NCBI RefSeq assembly: GCF_040289485.1 | Contig: NZ_PSLG01000015.1 | Location: 1 to 42,885, forward strand | Direction of reading: 5' to 3' | Source of the DNA: Thermoflexus sp040289485 | GTDB taxonomy: Bacteria > Chloroflexota > Anaerolineae > Thermoflexales > Thermoflexaceae | DNA length: 42,885 nucleotides | In this document: positions 15,741-23,949 of the stretch, in pieces | Numbering within the stretch: position 1 is the stretch's first letter | Layout of the letters: the number at the start of each line of letters is the position of its first letter | Notes under the pieces: generated by a model | The model's database searches: none | The model's input: only the letters and a program-made list of their open reading frames with translations | What the model was told of the DNA's origin: nothing | Position numbers and translations under genes: made by a program

Positions 15741-16553
15741 CTAGGAGGCGAGGAGGTAACGGCGCCGGACCCAGGCGCTGAGGCCGTCCATCGCCAGGAC
15801 CAGCAGCAGGACCGTGAGGAGCACCGTGGTCAGGCGGGCGTAGGCCATGGTGCTCAGGTAGATCTGCATGTAGAAGCCGATGCCGCCGGCGCCCACCAGC
15901 CCCAGGACCGTCGAGGCGCGGATGTTATATTCCAGCATGAAGAGCAACTGGCTGAGGACGGCGTTGGCGCTCTCCGGCCAGAGGACGAAACGGATCAGAT
16001 GGCGGCGCTTGGCGCCGACGCCCCGCACCGCCTCCAGGATCTCCGGGTCGATCCCCTCGAAGAGCTCGGCGTAGAGTTTGGCCAGGTAGCCGACGGTATA
16101 GAAGGCCAGGGCCAGGGTGCCGGCCAGGGGGCCCAGCCCGACCACGATGACCATGACCACTGCCCACAGCAGCGAGGGCACCGTGCGGATGGCGGCGACG
16201 AGGAAACGGACCCCCCCGACCACCACCGGTGGGAACAGGGTGCGGGTCCCCAGCACGCCGAGGGGGAAGGCGAGGAAGAACCCCAGAAGCGTCCCCGCCA
16301 GGGCCATGCGCAGGGTCTCTCCGAGGGCGCCGGCGATCACCGGGAGCACCGATAGATCCGGGGGGAACATCTCCCGGGCGAAGTGGACCGCGTTGAGGGC
16401 GCCCTGGGCCAGGCGCCCGGGCTCGAAGAGCCCCATCCCACCCAGCAGCACCCCCAACAGCGCCAGCAGCCCGACGCCAAGCCCCAGGTCCCCCCAGCGG
16501 CCGACCTCCCAGCCCCATGAGGTCCCGCGCCGGGTCAGGCCTCGCGTGCCCAC
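15741..16553 (-). CDS. phnE: Phosphonate-type ABC transporter permease (PhnE family)
   Basis: The 270-residue membrane protein has about six hydrophobic segments and the PhnE signatures GETLRMALAGTLLGFFLAFPLG, RTVPSLLWAVVMV and EAVRGVGAKRRHLIRFVLWP (the EAA loop that contacts the ATPase). It ends with the typical NIRASTVLGLVGAGGIGFYM. It forms the channel for phosphonate, phosphite or phosphate-ester uptake. The GTG start at 16553 follows GGAGGAGGGAGG and overlaps the end of phnC by 19 bases, so the two are coupled. The order is phnD, phnC, phnE. No C-P lyase or phosphonatase gene is visible in the window, so the substrate is open. Confidence 0.93.
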   Translation of the reverse strand: MGTRGLTRRGTSWGWEVGRWGDLGLGVGLLALLGVLLGGMGLFEPGRLAQGALNAVHFAREMFPPDLSVLPVIAGALGETLRMALAGTLLGFFLAFPLGVLGTRTLFPPVVVGGVRFLVAAIRTVPSLLWAVVMVIVVGLGPLAGTLALAFYTVGYLAKLYAELFEGIDPEILEAVRGVGAKRRHLIRFVLWPESANAVLSQLLFMLEYNIRASTVLGLVGAGGIGFYMQIYLSTMAYARLTTVLLTVLLLVLAMDGLSAWVRRRYLLAS

Positions 16554-17347
16554 GCCGATCCTCCCTCCTCCAGGAGTTCCCGCAGCCGCGTCCAGCCCAG
16601 TTGGGCGGCCGGCCCGGTCTCAACCACCCGGCCGTCCTTCAGGATGGCCACGCAGTCGGCGAACTCCTGGACCAACTGGATCTCGTGGAGGTTCATGACC
16701 ACCGTCAGGTTTCGTTCCTGGGCCCACGCGCGGACGAAGGCCAGGACCTGGGCGGCCCGTGGCAGATCTAGGTCCGAGACGAACTCATCGGCCAGCAGGA
16801 TTCGGGGATCCTGCATGAGCGTCCGCGCGATGGCCACCCGCTGGCGTTCCCCCCCGCTGAGCCGGAAGACCTTCTCCTCCGCCTTGTCGGCCAGCCCCAG
16901 CATGGCCAGCAGGGAGCGGGCCCGCTCGACCTCGGACCGCGGGAAGAGGCCCAGGGCCGTCCCCCAGCCGTCGTGCCGGGCCAGGGCGCCCAGCAGCACG
17001 TTCTCCAGGGCCGTCAGGCCGCGGACCAGGCCCAGTTGCTGGGGGATGTAACCAACGAGGTGTCGGAACCCGGGCGGCAGCCCCACATGCAGGGGGTGGC
17101 CCTGCACCGCCACCCGCCCCTGCTGCAGGGGCAGCAGGCCGGCGAGCAGGCGCATCAAAGTGGTCTTGCCGGCCCCGGAGGGGCCCATCACCGCCCAGAA
17201 CCCACCGGCCGGCACCCTCAGGTTGACCCCTTTCAGAACCCAGGCCCCCGGGCGGTAGGCGAACCAGAGGTCCTCCACATGGAGGGCTGGCGGGAGTTCC
17301 TCCTCCGCCTTCCAGACGGCCTCGGCCTGCGCGAAGGTCAGCGTCAT
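16535..17347 (-). CDS. phnC: Phosphonate-type ABC transporter ATP-binding protein (PhnC family)
   Basis: The 270-residue ATPase has the Walker A GPSGAGKT at about residues 55-62, the Q-loop in YIPQQLGLVRGLTALENVL (a PhnC-like pattern), the ABC signature LSGGERQ, Walker B ILLADEF and an H-loop in MNLHEI. The residue after the Walker B ADE is Phe instead of the usual Pro, a minor change that leaves the catalytic Glu intact. It powers import through PhnE. The ATG at 17347 lies 44 bases after the phnD stop, and the 3' end overlaps phnE. About 20 residues precede the first ABC strand. Confidence 0.95.
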   Translation of the reverse strand: MTLTFAQAEAVWKAEEELPPALHVEDLWFAYRPGAWVLKGVNLRVPAGGFWAVMGPSGAGKTTLMRLLAGLLPLQQGRVAVQGHPLHVGLPPGFRHLVGYIPQQLGLVRGLTALENVLLGALARHDGWGTALGLFPRSEVERARSLLAMLGLADKAEEKVFRLSGGERQRVAIARTLMQDPRILLADEFVSDLDLPRAAQVLAFVRAWAQERNLTVVMNLHEIQLVQEFADCVAILKDGRVVETGPAAQLGWTRLRELLEEGGSAWAREA

Positions 17348-17391
17348 CGGTGAACCTCGCCGAAAGATGCAACGATTCTACCCCGGGAAGG

Positions 17392-18327
17392 TCACGGGGT
17401 GATCCGTTCGGTGAAGGCGATGCGGGTGGCCTGGAGGTAGGCCTTGAAAGCCCCCAGGTGGGTCTGGGCGTCGCTCCGCTGGAAACCGACGAAGAGCCCT
17501 GAGACGAACTGGCGCATGAGGCCCCGGTGCTCCGGAGCCCCAAGGGCCAGCAGGGCGTCGATCACCTGGCTGCGCAGCGGCTCCGTCAGGGAGCGGCTCA
17601 CCACCACCGCGTGGGAAGGCAGCGGTCCCTGTTGTTCGAGGACACGGGTGGCGGCCAACACCTCCCGGTACAGGGCCTCCGGCACATCACCAGCGATGAT
17701 TGTCACATCGACCTGCCCGGCCTTCAAAGCCTCCCAGCACTGGGCGTAGCCGCCGGCGAAGAGCACCTCCCCGAAGAAGGCCTTGGGATCCGCCTCCCCG
17801 CGCTCCGGCTTCGGGAGCAGGCCCAGTTCGATCAGCCGGGCCAGGGGCGCGATGTAGCCGGAGCCGGAGACCGGGCTCGGGAAGCACGCCCGCCGGCCTT
17901 TCAGATCGGCCAGGCGCGTGTAGGGGGCCTCCCGACGGACCACCCAGTAGGAAAAGTAATGAGGGGCCTCGACCTTCTGATCCCCGTGGATCACCTCGCG
18001 GACCTCGGCCAGGACCAGGTCGGCGTTCGCTCGTTCGACCGCTAGGTAGGCGGCGAAGGGGCCCATGAACGCCACGTGGGCCTGGCCGAAGCGTAAGGCT
18101 TCCACCACCCCGGCCTGGCTCAGGGGAACGTAGATCTCGACCGTGACGTTCGGCCCCAGCCGCTGCTCCAGGAAGGCCTTCAACGGTTGGGCCCGCTCCT
18201 GGACCTCGGAGACGGCCAGCGTCGGCTGAACGGCGATGACCAGCCGGGTCTTTGAGGCCGCCCGCGGCGCGCAGGCCACAGCGAGCAGAAGCCCGCCGAT
18301 GATCCCCCATCGAAGGAGCCGTCGCAT
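17392..18327 (-). CDS. phnD: Phosphonate/phosphite-type solute-binding lipoprotein (PhnD family)
   Basis: The 311-residue product starts at ATG 18327, six bases after GGAGGG. It has a lipoprotein signal ending LAVAC with Cys19. The mature part is a type 2 periplasmic-binding fold of the PhnD family: GVVEALRFGQAHVAFMGPFA, YFSYWVVRREAPY, the family motif SPVSGSGYIAP, and VDVTIIAGDVPEA. It would bind a phosphonate, phosphite or related anion outside the membrane and hand it to PhnE/PhnC. Upstream in-frame codons to 18390 overlap the promoter and are rejected. A good promoter lies immediately upstream next to an A+T-rich segment shared with der. Confidence 0.93.
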   Translation of the reverse strand: MRRLLRWGIIGGLLLAVACAPRAASKTRLVIAVQPTLAVSEVQERAQPLKAFLEQRLGPNVTVEIYVPLSQAGVVEALRFGQAHVAFMGPFAAYLAVERANADLVLAEVREVIHGDQKVEAPHYFSYWVVRREAPYTRLADLKGRRACFPSPVSGSGYIAPLARLIELGLLPKPERGEADPKAFFGEVLFAGGYAQCWEALKAGQVDVTIIAGDVPEALYREVLAATRVLEQQGPLPSHAVVVSRSLTEPLRSQVIDALLALGAPEHRGLMRQFVSGLFVGFQRSDAQTHLGAFKAYLQATRIAFTERITP

Positions 18328-18361
18328 CTGGAACCCTCCGGTCAGGGCATGTTCTGTTCCC

Positions 18362-18390
18362 ACTGTAACGATCTCCCTTGGGCATGTCAA
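18362..18390 (-). promoter_or_regulatory. Sigma-70-type promoter of the phnDCE operon
   Basis: On the minus strand a perfect TTGACA (18390-18385) is followed after 17 bases by TACAGT (18367-18362), four of six matches. Transcription would start near 18355, about 28 bases before the phnD ATG. A weak -10 with a perfect -35 is a common layout for activated promoters, for example by a phosphate regulator, but I see no certain Pho box. Confidence 0.7.
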
Positions 18391-18400
18391 TAGAAGGCCG

Positions 18401-18460
18401 TTAATGACAAAATTTCATAAATGGTTTTCTGACGAAGTAACCAAGGTTAATTTTTGTCGG
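18401..18460. other. A+T-rich island between phnD and der
   Basis: About 70% A+T by count (42 of 60 bases) in a window that is mostly G+C. It contains inverted elements GACAAAA (18406-18412) and TTTTTGTC (18451-18458), and an imperfect hairpin GGTTTTC/GAAGTAACC near 18423-18442. It sits just upstream of the phnD -35 and may be a binding region for a regulator or an UP-like element. No clear der promoter was found. Confidence 0.5.
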
Positions 18461-18550
18461 TGTCCCGGGCGCTGGACGGGGGGCGTGATCTGCGGTAGGT
18501 TTATAAGGCTGAGGGCCGCAAGGGATCTCGCGGTTTCCGAGAGGGGATCG

Positions 18551-19939
18551 GTGGGCACGCGCAAGCCGATGGTCGCCCTGATGGGGCGGCCCAACGTGGG
18601 CAAATCGTCGCTTTTCAACCGGCTGATCGGCCAGCGCCTGGCGGTGGTCGATGAGCGGCCGGGGACCACCCGGGATCGCCTGCACGGGGAGGTGCTCTGG
18701 AACGGGTTCGCTTTCACCCTGGTGGACACCGGGGGGCTGGAGGTGCTCCCGCCCAAGGCGGAGGCGGGCCTGCGCCCCGCCCAGCCGCTGGCCGAGGACT
18801 CCGCCGCCTTCCTCCCTCAGATCCGGGCCCAGGCCGAGATCGCCATCGCCGAGGCCGATGTCCTGGTGCTGGTGGTGGACGCCCAGGCCGGCCTGACGGC
18901 CGCCGACGAGGCCGTGGCCGAGGTCCTGCGACGGGCTCAGAAGCCGATCCTTGTGGCGGCCAACAAGGCCGACAACGAGGCCCTGCGGGCGGCATCCGTG
19001 GAGTTCTATCGGCTGGGGCTGGGCGAGGTCTATCCCATCTCCGCCCTCCACGGCACCGGGATCGGCGAGCTCCTCGACGCCATCGTGGCCGCCCTGCCGG
19101 CCCTGGCCGAGGCGGAGGAGGAGGAAGGGGTCCGCATCGCCATCGTCGGCCGGCCGAACGTGGGCAAGTCCTCCCTGCTCAATGCCCTCCTGGGCGAGGA
19201 GCGCGTCATCGTCAGCCCCATTCCCGGGACCACCCGCGATGCCATCGACACGCCGATCGAGTGGGAGGGGAAGAGGATCGTGCTCATCGACACCGCCGGG
19301 ATCCGCCGCCGGGGTCAGATCCAGCCCGGCGTGGAGCACTACAGCGTCCTGCGGGCCCTACGGGCGATCCAGCGCAGCGATGTGGTCTTCCTGGTGCTGG
19401 ACGCCCCGGAGGGGGTGACCCATCAGGACGCGGTGATCGGTGGGATTGTGGTGGACGAGGCCCGCAGTGTGATCCTGGTGGTCAACAAATGGGACCTGCT
19501 CCAGGACGAGCGGGGTCGGCCCCGGGTCAAGCCAGAGGAATTCGCCGCCCACGTCCGGCAGACCCTCAGGTTTCTGGATTACGCGCCGATCCATTTCGTC
19601 TCCGCCAAGACCGGCTATGGCGTCCCGGACCTCCTCCCCCTGGCCCTCCAGGTCTATCGGGAACGCCATGTGCGCCTGAGCACCTCGGAATTGAACCGGC
19701 TGGTCCGGGAGGCCATGGCCGAGCAGCCGCCCCCCACCCGCAAGGGACGCCCTTTGAAGATCTACTATGTCACGCAGGCGCGCACGGACCCGCCGAGCAT
19801 TGTCTTCTTCGTCAACGACACCGACCTGGTGCACTTCTCCTACGAGCGCTACCTGGAGAACCGCATCCGGGCGCGCTATCCCTTCACCGGGACGCCCTTG
19901 CGGTTGGTCTTCCGGGGCCACGAGCGCCCAGAGGACTGA
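18551..19939 (+). CDS. der: Ribosome biogenesis GTPase Der (EngA)
   Basis: Der is an essential tandem-GTPase that helps assemble the 50S subunit. The 462-residue product has two G domains with P-loops GRPNVGKS at residues 12-19 and 200-207, each with its own G2-G5 motifs (PGTTRD, DTGG/DTAG, NKAD and NKWD). A C-terminal KH-like domain ends in GTPLRLVFRG. I choose GTG 18551 because GAGGGG lies four bases upstream. The first ATG at 18569 is only six codons further and is poorly placed for that site. A long open frame upstream to 18236 lies across phnD and is rejected. A lipoprotein gene follows after 24 bases. Confidence 0.97.
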   Translation: MGTRKPMVALMGRPNVGKSSLFNRLIGQRLAVVDERPGTTRDRLHGEVLWNGFAFTLVDTGGLEVLPPKAEAGLRPAQPLAEDSAAFLPQIRAQAEIAIAEADVLVLVVDAQAGLTAADEAVAEVLRRAQKPILVAANKADNEALRAASVEFYRLGLGEVYPISALHGTGIGELLDAIVAALPALAEAEEEEGVRIAIVGRPNVGKSSLLNALLGEERVIVSPIPGTTRDAIDTPIEWEGKRIVLIDTAGIRRRGQIQPGVEHYSVLRALRAIQRSDVVFLVLDAPEGVTHQDAVIGGIVVDEARSVILVVNKWDLLQDERGRPRVKPEEFAAHVRQTLRFLDYAPIHFVSAKTGYGVPDLLPLALQVYRERHVRLSTSELNRLVREAMAEQPPPTRKGRPLKIYYVTQARTDPPSIVFFVNDTDLVHFSYERYLENRIRARYPFTGTPLRLVFRGHERPED

Positions 19940-19963
19940 GGTCATCCTGGACGGAGCGGAGGC

Positions 19964-21208
19964 ATGAAAACCACACCGTGGGTCCTGTTCTGGCTGGGCG
20001 GGATCGCCCTGGCTGCCTGCCGGCCTGCGCCCTTGCTCGTTGCAGCCGCTGTCCGCCCGGACCGCCTCACCCCCAACGGCGACGGGCGGGACGACGTGGT
20101 GGTCATCCAGTATCGCCTGGGCCGGGCCGCTCGCCTCTCGATCTACTTCGTCGGCCCGGACGGGGTTCCCCATTACTTCCGGCGCGATCAGCCCCGCCCG
20201 CCGGGGGATTACGAGGTCCTCTTCAACGGGGTGGCGGAGAACCGGCTGCTTCCCGACGGCCGCTACACCTGGGTGGTGGAGGCGCGGGATGATGGCGAGG
20301 TTGCTCGCATCACCGGCACCTTGACCGTCAGCGGGTCGAACCCGCAGCCCCTGACGATCACCGGCTTCAGCATCTCGCCCCCCGAGATCACCCCCAACCG
20401 GGACGGCCTCAGCGACCGGGCCACCATCAACGTGTGCATCAACCGCCCGGCCCAGCTCTCCGTCTACCTAGAGGGTCCCGACGGCGTCCGCTACCCGGTG
20501 CCCCGCAAGACCATCCAGTTGCGGAAGCCCGGCGAGGAGGGCTGCCACCTCTTCGACTACGACGCCGGGGTGGACCGCGGCCAGGAGCCCCCGCCGGACG
20601 GGACCTACACGGTTTACGCCGTGGCCGAGGACCTCCTAGGCCTGCGGGATGTCGCCACCGGCACCCTGAGGATCCGGGAGGGCGGGGTGCCCCGGGCGGA
20701 GATCTTGAACGGCCAGGTCGAGTTCCGCTCTGACCGCTCCCAGGGGACCGGCGACTACATCCCGGTCTCCCTGGGCGGCTACTTGTATTTCACCCTCACG
20801 GTCCACAACTACGGCCGGGTGCCCATCCGGACCAGCGGGCCGCCCCCAGGGACCTGTTACGATCTGGACGAGACCTTCAACGCCCCGCGGCCGGGGCGCC
20901 CCGAGGGCTGGCCCGAGGAGTCCGGCGCCTGGCGGGTGGGCATCAACTTCGACACGGCGCTGCGCAATTACCCGTTCCGCTGGGCGGTGGGGCGCCCGGA
21001 GGACCTGGAGGTGCGGGTCCTGGACGGGCGGCCCTATTACTATCTGCCGCCGGGCCGCACCGCCCTGGTGACCGGGTGCATCCGGATGACCTACGTCCCG
21101 CCCCGCAACCCGCAGTATTTCTGGGCGGGCCTGATCCACGAGGACGTGGAGATCGCGCCGCTGAACGACCGGGTGGACCCCCACCGGGTCTGGATCCAGG
21201 GCCCCTAG
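19964..21208 (+). CDS. Lipoprotein with two FlgD-Ig-like domains
   Basis: The 414-residue product has a signal peptide ending ALAAC with Cys19 and so is probably surface anchored. Two repeated domains follow, each opened by a calcium-loop-like motif: LTPNGDGRDD at about residue 35 and ITPNRDGLSD at about residue 142. After each come a sugar-free beta-sandwich pattern (YRLGRAARLSIYFVGPDG; INRPAQLSVYLEGPDG) and PDGTYT or PDGRYTW closings. This matches FlgD-Ig-type or gliding-motility C-terminal-like Ig domains. The last 170 residues form a separate beta-rich region (YFTLTVHNYGRVPIRTSGPPPGTCYDLD) resembling intracellular proteinase inhibitor or NPCBM-like sandwiches, which I cannot assign. It follows der by 24 bases. 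Function unknown; structural or adhesive role is inference. Confidence 0.85.
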   Translation: MKTTPWVLFWLGGIALAACRPAPLLVAAAVRPDRLTPNGDGRDDVVVIQYRLGRAARLSIYFVGPDGVPHYFRRDQPRPPGDYEVLFNGVAENRLLPDGRYTWVVEARDDGEVARITGTLTVSGSNPQPLTITGFSISPPEITPNRDGLSDRATINVCINRPAQLSVYLEGPDGVRYPVPRKTIQLRKPGEEGCHLFDYDAGVDRGQEPPPDGTYTVYAVAEDLLGLRDVATGTLRIREGGVPRAEILNGQVEFRSDRSQGTGDYIPVSLGGYLYFTLTVHNYGRVPIRTSGPPPGTCYDLDETFNAPRPGRPEGWPEESGAWRVGINFDTALRNYPFRWAVGRPEDLEVRVLDGRPYYYLPPGRTALVTGCIRMTYVPPRNPQYFWAGLIHEDVEIAPLNDRVDPHRVWIQGP

Positions 21209-21234
21209 GGTCCCCGGGTTGCCTTTGAATCGGG

Positions 21235-21240
21235 TATGAT
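21235..21240 (+). promoter_or_regulatory. -10 element of the GT2-sigma factor operon
   Basis: TATGAT matches five of six positions of the -10 consensus. It overlaps the ATG at 21236, which argues against that ATG as the start and places transcription near 21247, ahead of the GTG at 21275. Confidence 0.45.
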
Positions 21241-21274
21241 AGCCAGAGGATCCCTGGGGACCGGAGGGGGAAGG

Positions 21275-21958
21275 GTGCGGCTCTCGGTGATCATCCCCGT
21301 GTATAACGAGCGGGCCACCATCCGGGAGATCCTCAGACAGGTGCGGGCGGTAGGCCTGGCCGACGAGATCATCGTGGTGGACGATGGCTCCACCGATGGG
21401 ACACGGGAGATCCTGGAGGAGGAGGCCCGGAGCGGGGACATCCGGGTGCTTTTCCACGAGCGGAACATGGGCAAGGGGGCGGCCGTGCGCACCGGCATCG
21501 CCCACGCCACCGGAGACATCCTCCTCATCCAGGACGCTGACCTGGAATACGACCCGCGGGACTACCCTCAACTCATCCGTCCCATCCAGGAGGGCCGGGC
21601 GGCCGTCGTCTACGGCTCCCGCTTCCTGGGCCCGCGCAAGGCGATGCTCTTCTGGCATATGATCGGCAACAAGTTCCTGACGATGGTCACCAACCTGCTC
21701 TACGATGCCATCCTGAGTGATATGGAGACCGGCTACAAGGTGTTCCGGGCCGACGTGATCCGAGACATCCCCTTGCGCGCCCGCGGTTTTGAGTTCGAGC
21801 CGGAGATCACGGCCAAGATCCTCAAGCGGGGCTACCGCATCTTCGAGGTCCCCATCTCCTATTACGGCCGTGAGTTCAAAGAGGGCAAGAAGATCCGGCC
21901 GGTGCGCGACGGCCTGAAGGCCCTGTGGACCCTGATCAAATATCGTTTCACGGATTGA
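21275..21958 (+). CDS. Glycosyltransferase family 2 (dolichol/polyprenyl-phosphate mannosyltransferase-like)
   Basis: The 227-residue product is a GT-A glycosyltransferase: LSVIIPVYNERATI at the N-terminus, EIIVVDDGSTDGT, NMGKGAAVRTGIAHATGD and the metal-binding DAD motif in IQDADLEYDP. Then come GSRFLG and DMETGYKVFRADV. Its short length and lack of C-terminal membrane segments fit soluble DPM1-like enzymes that load a sugar onto a polyprenyl phosphate at the inner membrane face. GGAGGG six bases before GTG 21275 decides the start. The upstream ATG at 21236 lies within a -10 hexamer. It is followed by the sigma factor gene after 9 bases, so the two are cotranscribed. Confidence 0.93.
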   Translation: MRLSVIIPVYNERATIREILRQVRAVGLADEIIVVDDGSTDGTREILEEEARSGDIRVLFHERNMGKGAAVRTGIAHATGDILLIQDADLEYDPRDYPQLIRPIQEGRAAVVYGSRFLGPRKAMLFWHMIGNKFLTMVTNLLYDAILSDMETGYKVFRADVIRDIPLRARGFEFEPEITAKILKRGYRIFEVPISYYGREFKEGKKIRPVRDGLKALWTLIKYRFTD

Positions 21959-21967
21959 GGCTGGGGA

Positions 21968-22579
21968 ATGACGCTCCCCCTCCCTCCCGCCGATGAGAGC
22001 CGGCTGATCGAGGCCGCCCGGTCCGGCGACCTGGAGGCCTTCAACGCCTTGATCCGCCGGTATCAGGATCGCCTCTACAACCTGGCCTATCGCATCATGG
22101 GCGACCACGACTCCGCCGCTGACGCCGTCCAGGAGGCCCTCATCGCCGCCTTCCGGGGGATCCGCTCTTTCCGGGGTGGCTCGTTCCAGGCCTGGTTGGC
22201 CCGCATCGTCACCAACGCGTGCTATGATGAGCTGCGCCGCCGCCGGCGGCGCCCCCAGGCCTCCCTGGAGGCCCTCTTCGTCGTCGACCAGGGTCCGGAG
22301 GCCGAATGGACGTTGCCGCCGGTGGAGGGGCCGGAGACCTACGTGGAGAACCGCGAACTGGCCGAACTGTTGCACCAAGCCCTCCAGAGCCTGCCGGAGG
22401 ACCAGCGCGTCGTCCTGGTGCTGGCGGATGTGGAGGGCTACTCCTACGAGGAGATCGCGGAGATCCTCCGCGTGCCCGTCGGGACCGTCAAATCGCGCCT
22501 GAGCCGGGCCCGCATGCGGGCCCGGGATTTCCTGCTGGCCCATCGGGAACTTCTCCCGGGGATCCGGCGTCCCCCTTGA
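21968..22579 (+). CDS. ECF-type RNA polymerase sigma factor
   Basis: The 203-residue product has region 2 (about residues 9-85: LEAFNALIRRYQDRLYNLAY, DAVQEALIAAFRGI, FQAWLARIVTNACYDELRR) and region 4 (about 137-190: LPEDQRVVLVLADVEGYSYE, EIAEILRVPVGTVKSRLSRA). The acidic linker between them is rich in Glu and Pro. It lacks regions 1 and 3, which defines an ECF factor that directs RNA polymerase to a stress or envelope regulon. GAGG, overlapping the preceding stop codon, is seven bases before the ATG. The next gene encodes a zinc-binding membrane anti-sigma factor, the expected partner. Confidence 0.95.
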   Translation: MTLPLPPADESRLIEAARSGDLEAFNALIRRYQDRLYNLAYRIMGDHDSAADAVQEALIAAFRGIRSFRGGSFQAWLARIVTNACYDELRRRRRRPQASLEALFVVDQGPEAEWTLPPVEGPETYVENRELAELLHQALQSLPEDQRVVLVLADVEGYSYEEIAEILRVPVGTVKSRLSRARMRARDFLLAHRELLPGIRRPP

Positions 22580-22613
22580 GAGGGAAACCCCGCGGGGGCG
22601 ACGGCGGTGGGTG

Positions 22614-23246
22614 ATGACCATGGCCTTCTTCCGTCGGAATATCGATGAGCATCGATGGGTTCAGGAGCGGTTGTCCTTGTATCTGGACGGCCGCCTGGAC
22701 CCCGACGAGCGGGCCCGGGTGGAGGCCCATCTGCGAGCGTGTGTCTCCTGCGCCCGGTCCTGGGAGACGCTGGCGTGGACGGTCCGCGCCGTGCGGGCCC
22801 TGCCGCGGGTCCCTGCCCCTTTCCCGCTGGCGGTGCGGCCGGAGCAGGTCGCCCCCGCTTCCCTGGGGGCGAGCACGCTCCGCTGGGCTGCCTGGGCGAT
22901 GGCAGCGGCCTTCGTCCTGCTCCTGGGTTTGGATCTCATCGTCACGGGGGGCCGGCTCGCGGCCCCGACGTCCGAGGCTACGCCGGCGGGGCCAGCCATC
23001 GCGCGCCAGAGGGGGCTGTCGGAGCAGGCAGCGCCTTCCCCCGCGCCCCTCTTCGGGCTGGCTGTCCCCGAGGCCACCCCGACGCCGGCCCCTATGGCCC
23101 CGGCGGCGACCCCTCCGCCGGCCCCCGCCCCGCTGGCCTCCCCGGTGCGGTTCCTGGAGCTGGCCCTGCTTCTGGGGGCCATCGGCCTGCTGGCCCTCGA
23201 CCGGTGGCGGGGCCGACGGGGCCGTCCGCCGGGCCTTCGCGGGTAG
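22614..23246 (+). CDS. Membrane anti-sigma factor with zinc-binding (zf-HC2) domain
   Basis: The product of about 210 residues begins with an anti-sigma domain: ERLSLYLDGRLDPDERARVE followed by the zinc motif His39-x3-Cys43-x2-Cys46 (HLRACVSC). A membrane segment at about residues 93-112 (WAMAAAFVLLLGLDLIV), a Pro/Thr/Ala-rich outer region of about 65 residues, and a second membrane segment near the C-terminus (FLELALLLGAIGLLAL) with a short Arg-rich tail complete it. It probably holds the upstream ECF factor at the membrane until an envelope signal arrives. A second C-terminal segment is not typical of simple anti-sigma factors. Possible starts are GTG 22611, ATG 22614 and ATG 22620; no strong ribosome site distinguishes them. 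Confidence 0.88.
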   Translation: MTMAFFRRNIDEHRWVQERLSLYLDGRLDPDERARVEAHLRACVSCARSWETLAWTVRAVRALPRVPAPFPLAVRPEQVAPASLGASTLRWAAWAMAAAFVLLLGLDLIVTGGRLAAPTSEATPAGPAIARQRGLSEQAAPSPAPLFGLAVPEATPTPAPMAPAATPPPAPAPLASPVRFLELALLLGAIGLLALDRWRGRRGRPPGLRG

Positions 23247-23277
23247 GACCTTGGTCGGTGCGGAACGGAGGAGCCGG

Positions 23278-23892
23278 ATGCGACGGGCGGTCATTGTGGA
23301 TTTCGGCGGCGTGCTGGTGCGGAGCGAGGATCCACGCCCCCGCCGGGACCTCGCCCGCGATCTGGGGCTCTCGGTGGAGGCGCTGGAGGATCTCATCTTC
23401 GCCAGCGACCTCTCCTTGCGGGCCCAGCGAGGGGAGATCCCCGAGCCGGCCTTCTGGCGGGCCGTCGGGGAGCGGATGGGCCTTTTCGATCCGGAGGCCG
23501 TGCACCGGCTGCGGGCGCGCTTCTTCGCTGGGGATCGCCTGAACGAGGCGCTGGTGGCGGCCTTGCGCGGCTGGAAGGGACGGGTCGCCCTGGGCCTGAT
23601 CAGCAACGCGTGGTCGGGCCTGCGGGAGGTGTTGCGGCGCCTCGGGCTGCTGGACCTGTTCGACGTGGTGGTGATCTCCGCCGAAGTGGGGCTCCTGAAG
23701 CCCGACCCCCGCATCTACCGCCTGGCCCTGGAGCGGCTGCAGGTCCCGCCCCCGATGGCGGCCTTCGTCGACGATCTCCCTGAGAACGTGGAGGCCGCCC
23801 GGGCCCTGGGCCTCTACGGCATCCGTTTCCAAGAGACCGAAGCCGCCCTGCGGCAGTTGCAAGGGTGGCTCGATGGGGAGATCAGCGGGTAG
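23278..23892 (+). CDS. HAD-superfamily hydrolase (subfamily IA)
   Basis: The 204-residue product has motif I VDFGGVLV (nucleophile Asp8; the second Asp is Gly, as often seen in YihX-like members), a helical cap domain, motif II ISNAWS, motif III Lys in VGLLKPDPRIY and motif IV VDDLPENVEAARALG. It is a cytoplasmic phosphatase of small molecules; the substrate is unknown. ATG 23278 follows GGAGGAG at five bases. An open frame extends upstream across the anti-sigma gene and is rejected. It is the last gene of the GT2-sigma-anti-sigma unit and ends 57 bases from the convergent inositol monophosphatase gene. I see no terminator between them. Confidence 0.93.
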   Translation: MRRAVIVDFGGVLVRSEDPRPRRDLARDLGLSVEALEDLIFASDLSLRAQRGEIPEPAFWRAVGERMGLFDPEAVHRLRARFFAGDRLNEALVAALRGWKGRVALGLISNAWSGLREVLRRLGLLDLFDVVVISAEVGLLKPDPRIYRLALERLQVPPPMAAFVDDLPENVEAARALGLYGIRFQETEAALRQLQGWLDGEISG

Positions 23893-23949
23893 AGATCCTG
23901 GGAACCGGCCCCGGCAGAGCGCCGTCCCATCCGGCCCACGCGGCGGCTT

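Noticed and set aside
18401..18460. A+T-rich island as a transferred element or attachment site
   Set aside because: No integrase, repeats or tRNA adjoin it, and flanking genes are ordinary; a promoter-associated control region is simpler.
20636..22621. Minus-strand open frame of 661 codons
   Set aside because: It covers parts of three well-supported plus-strand genes (lipoprotein, GT2, sigma factor) and has Asp/His/Gly-rich shadow composition.
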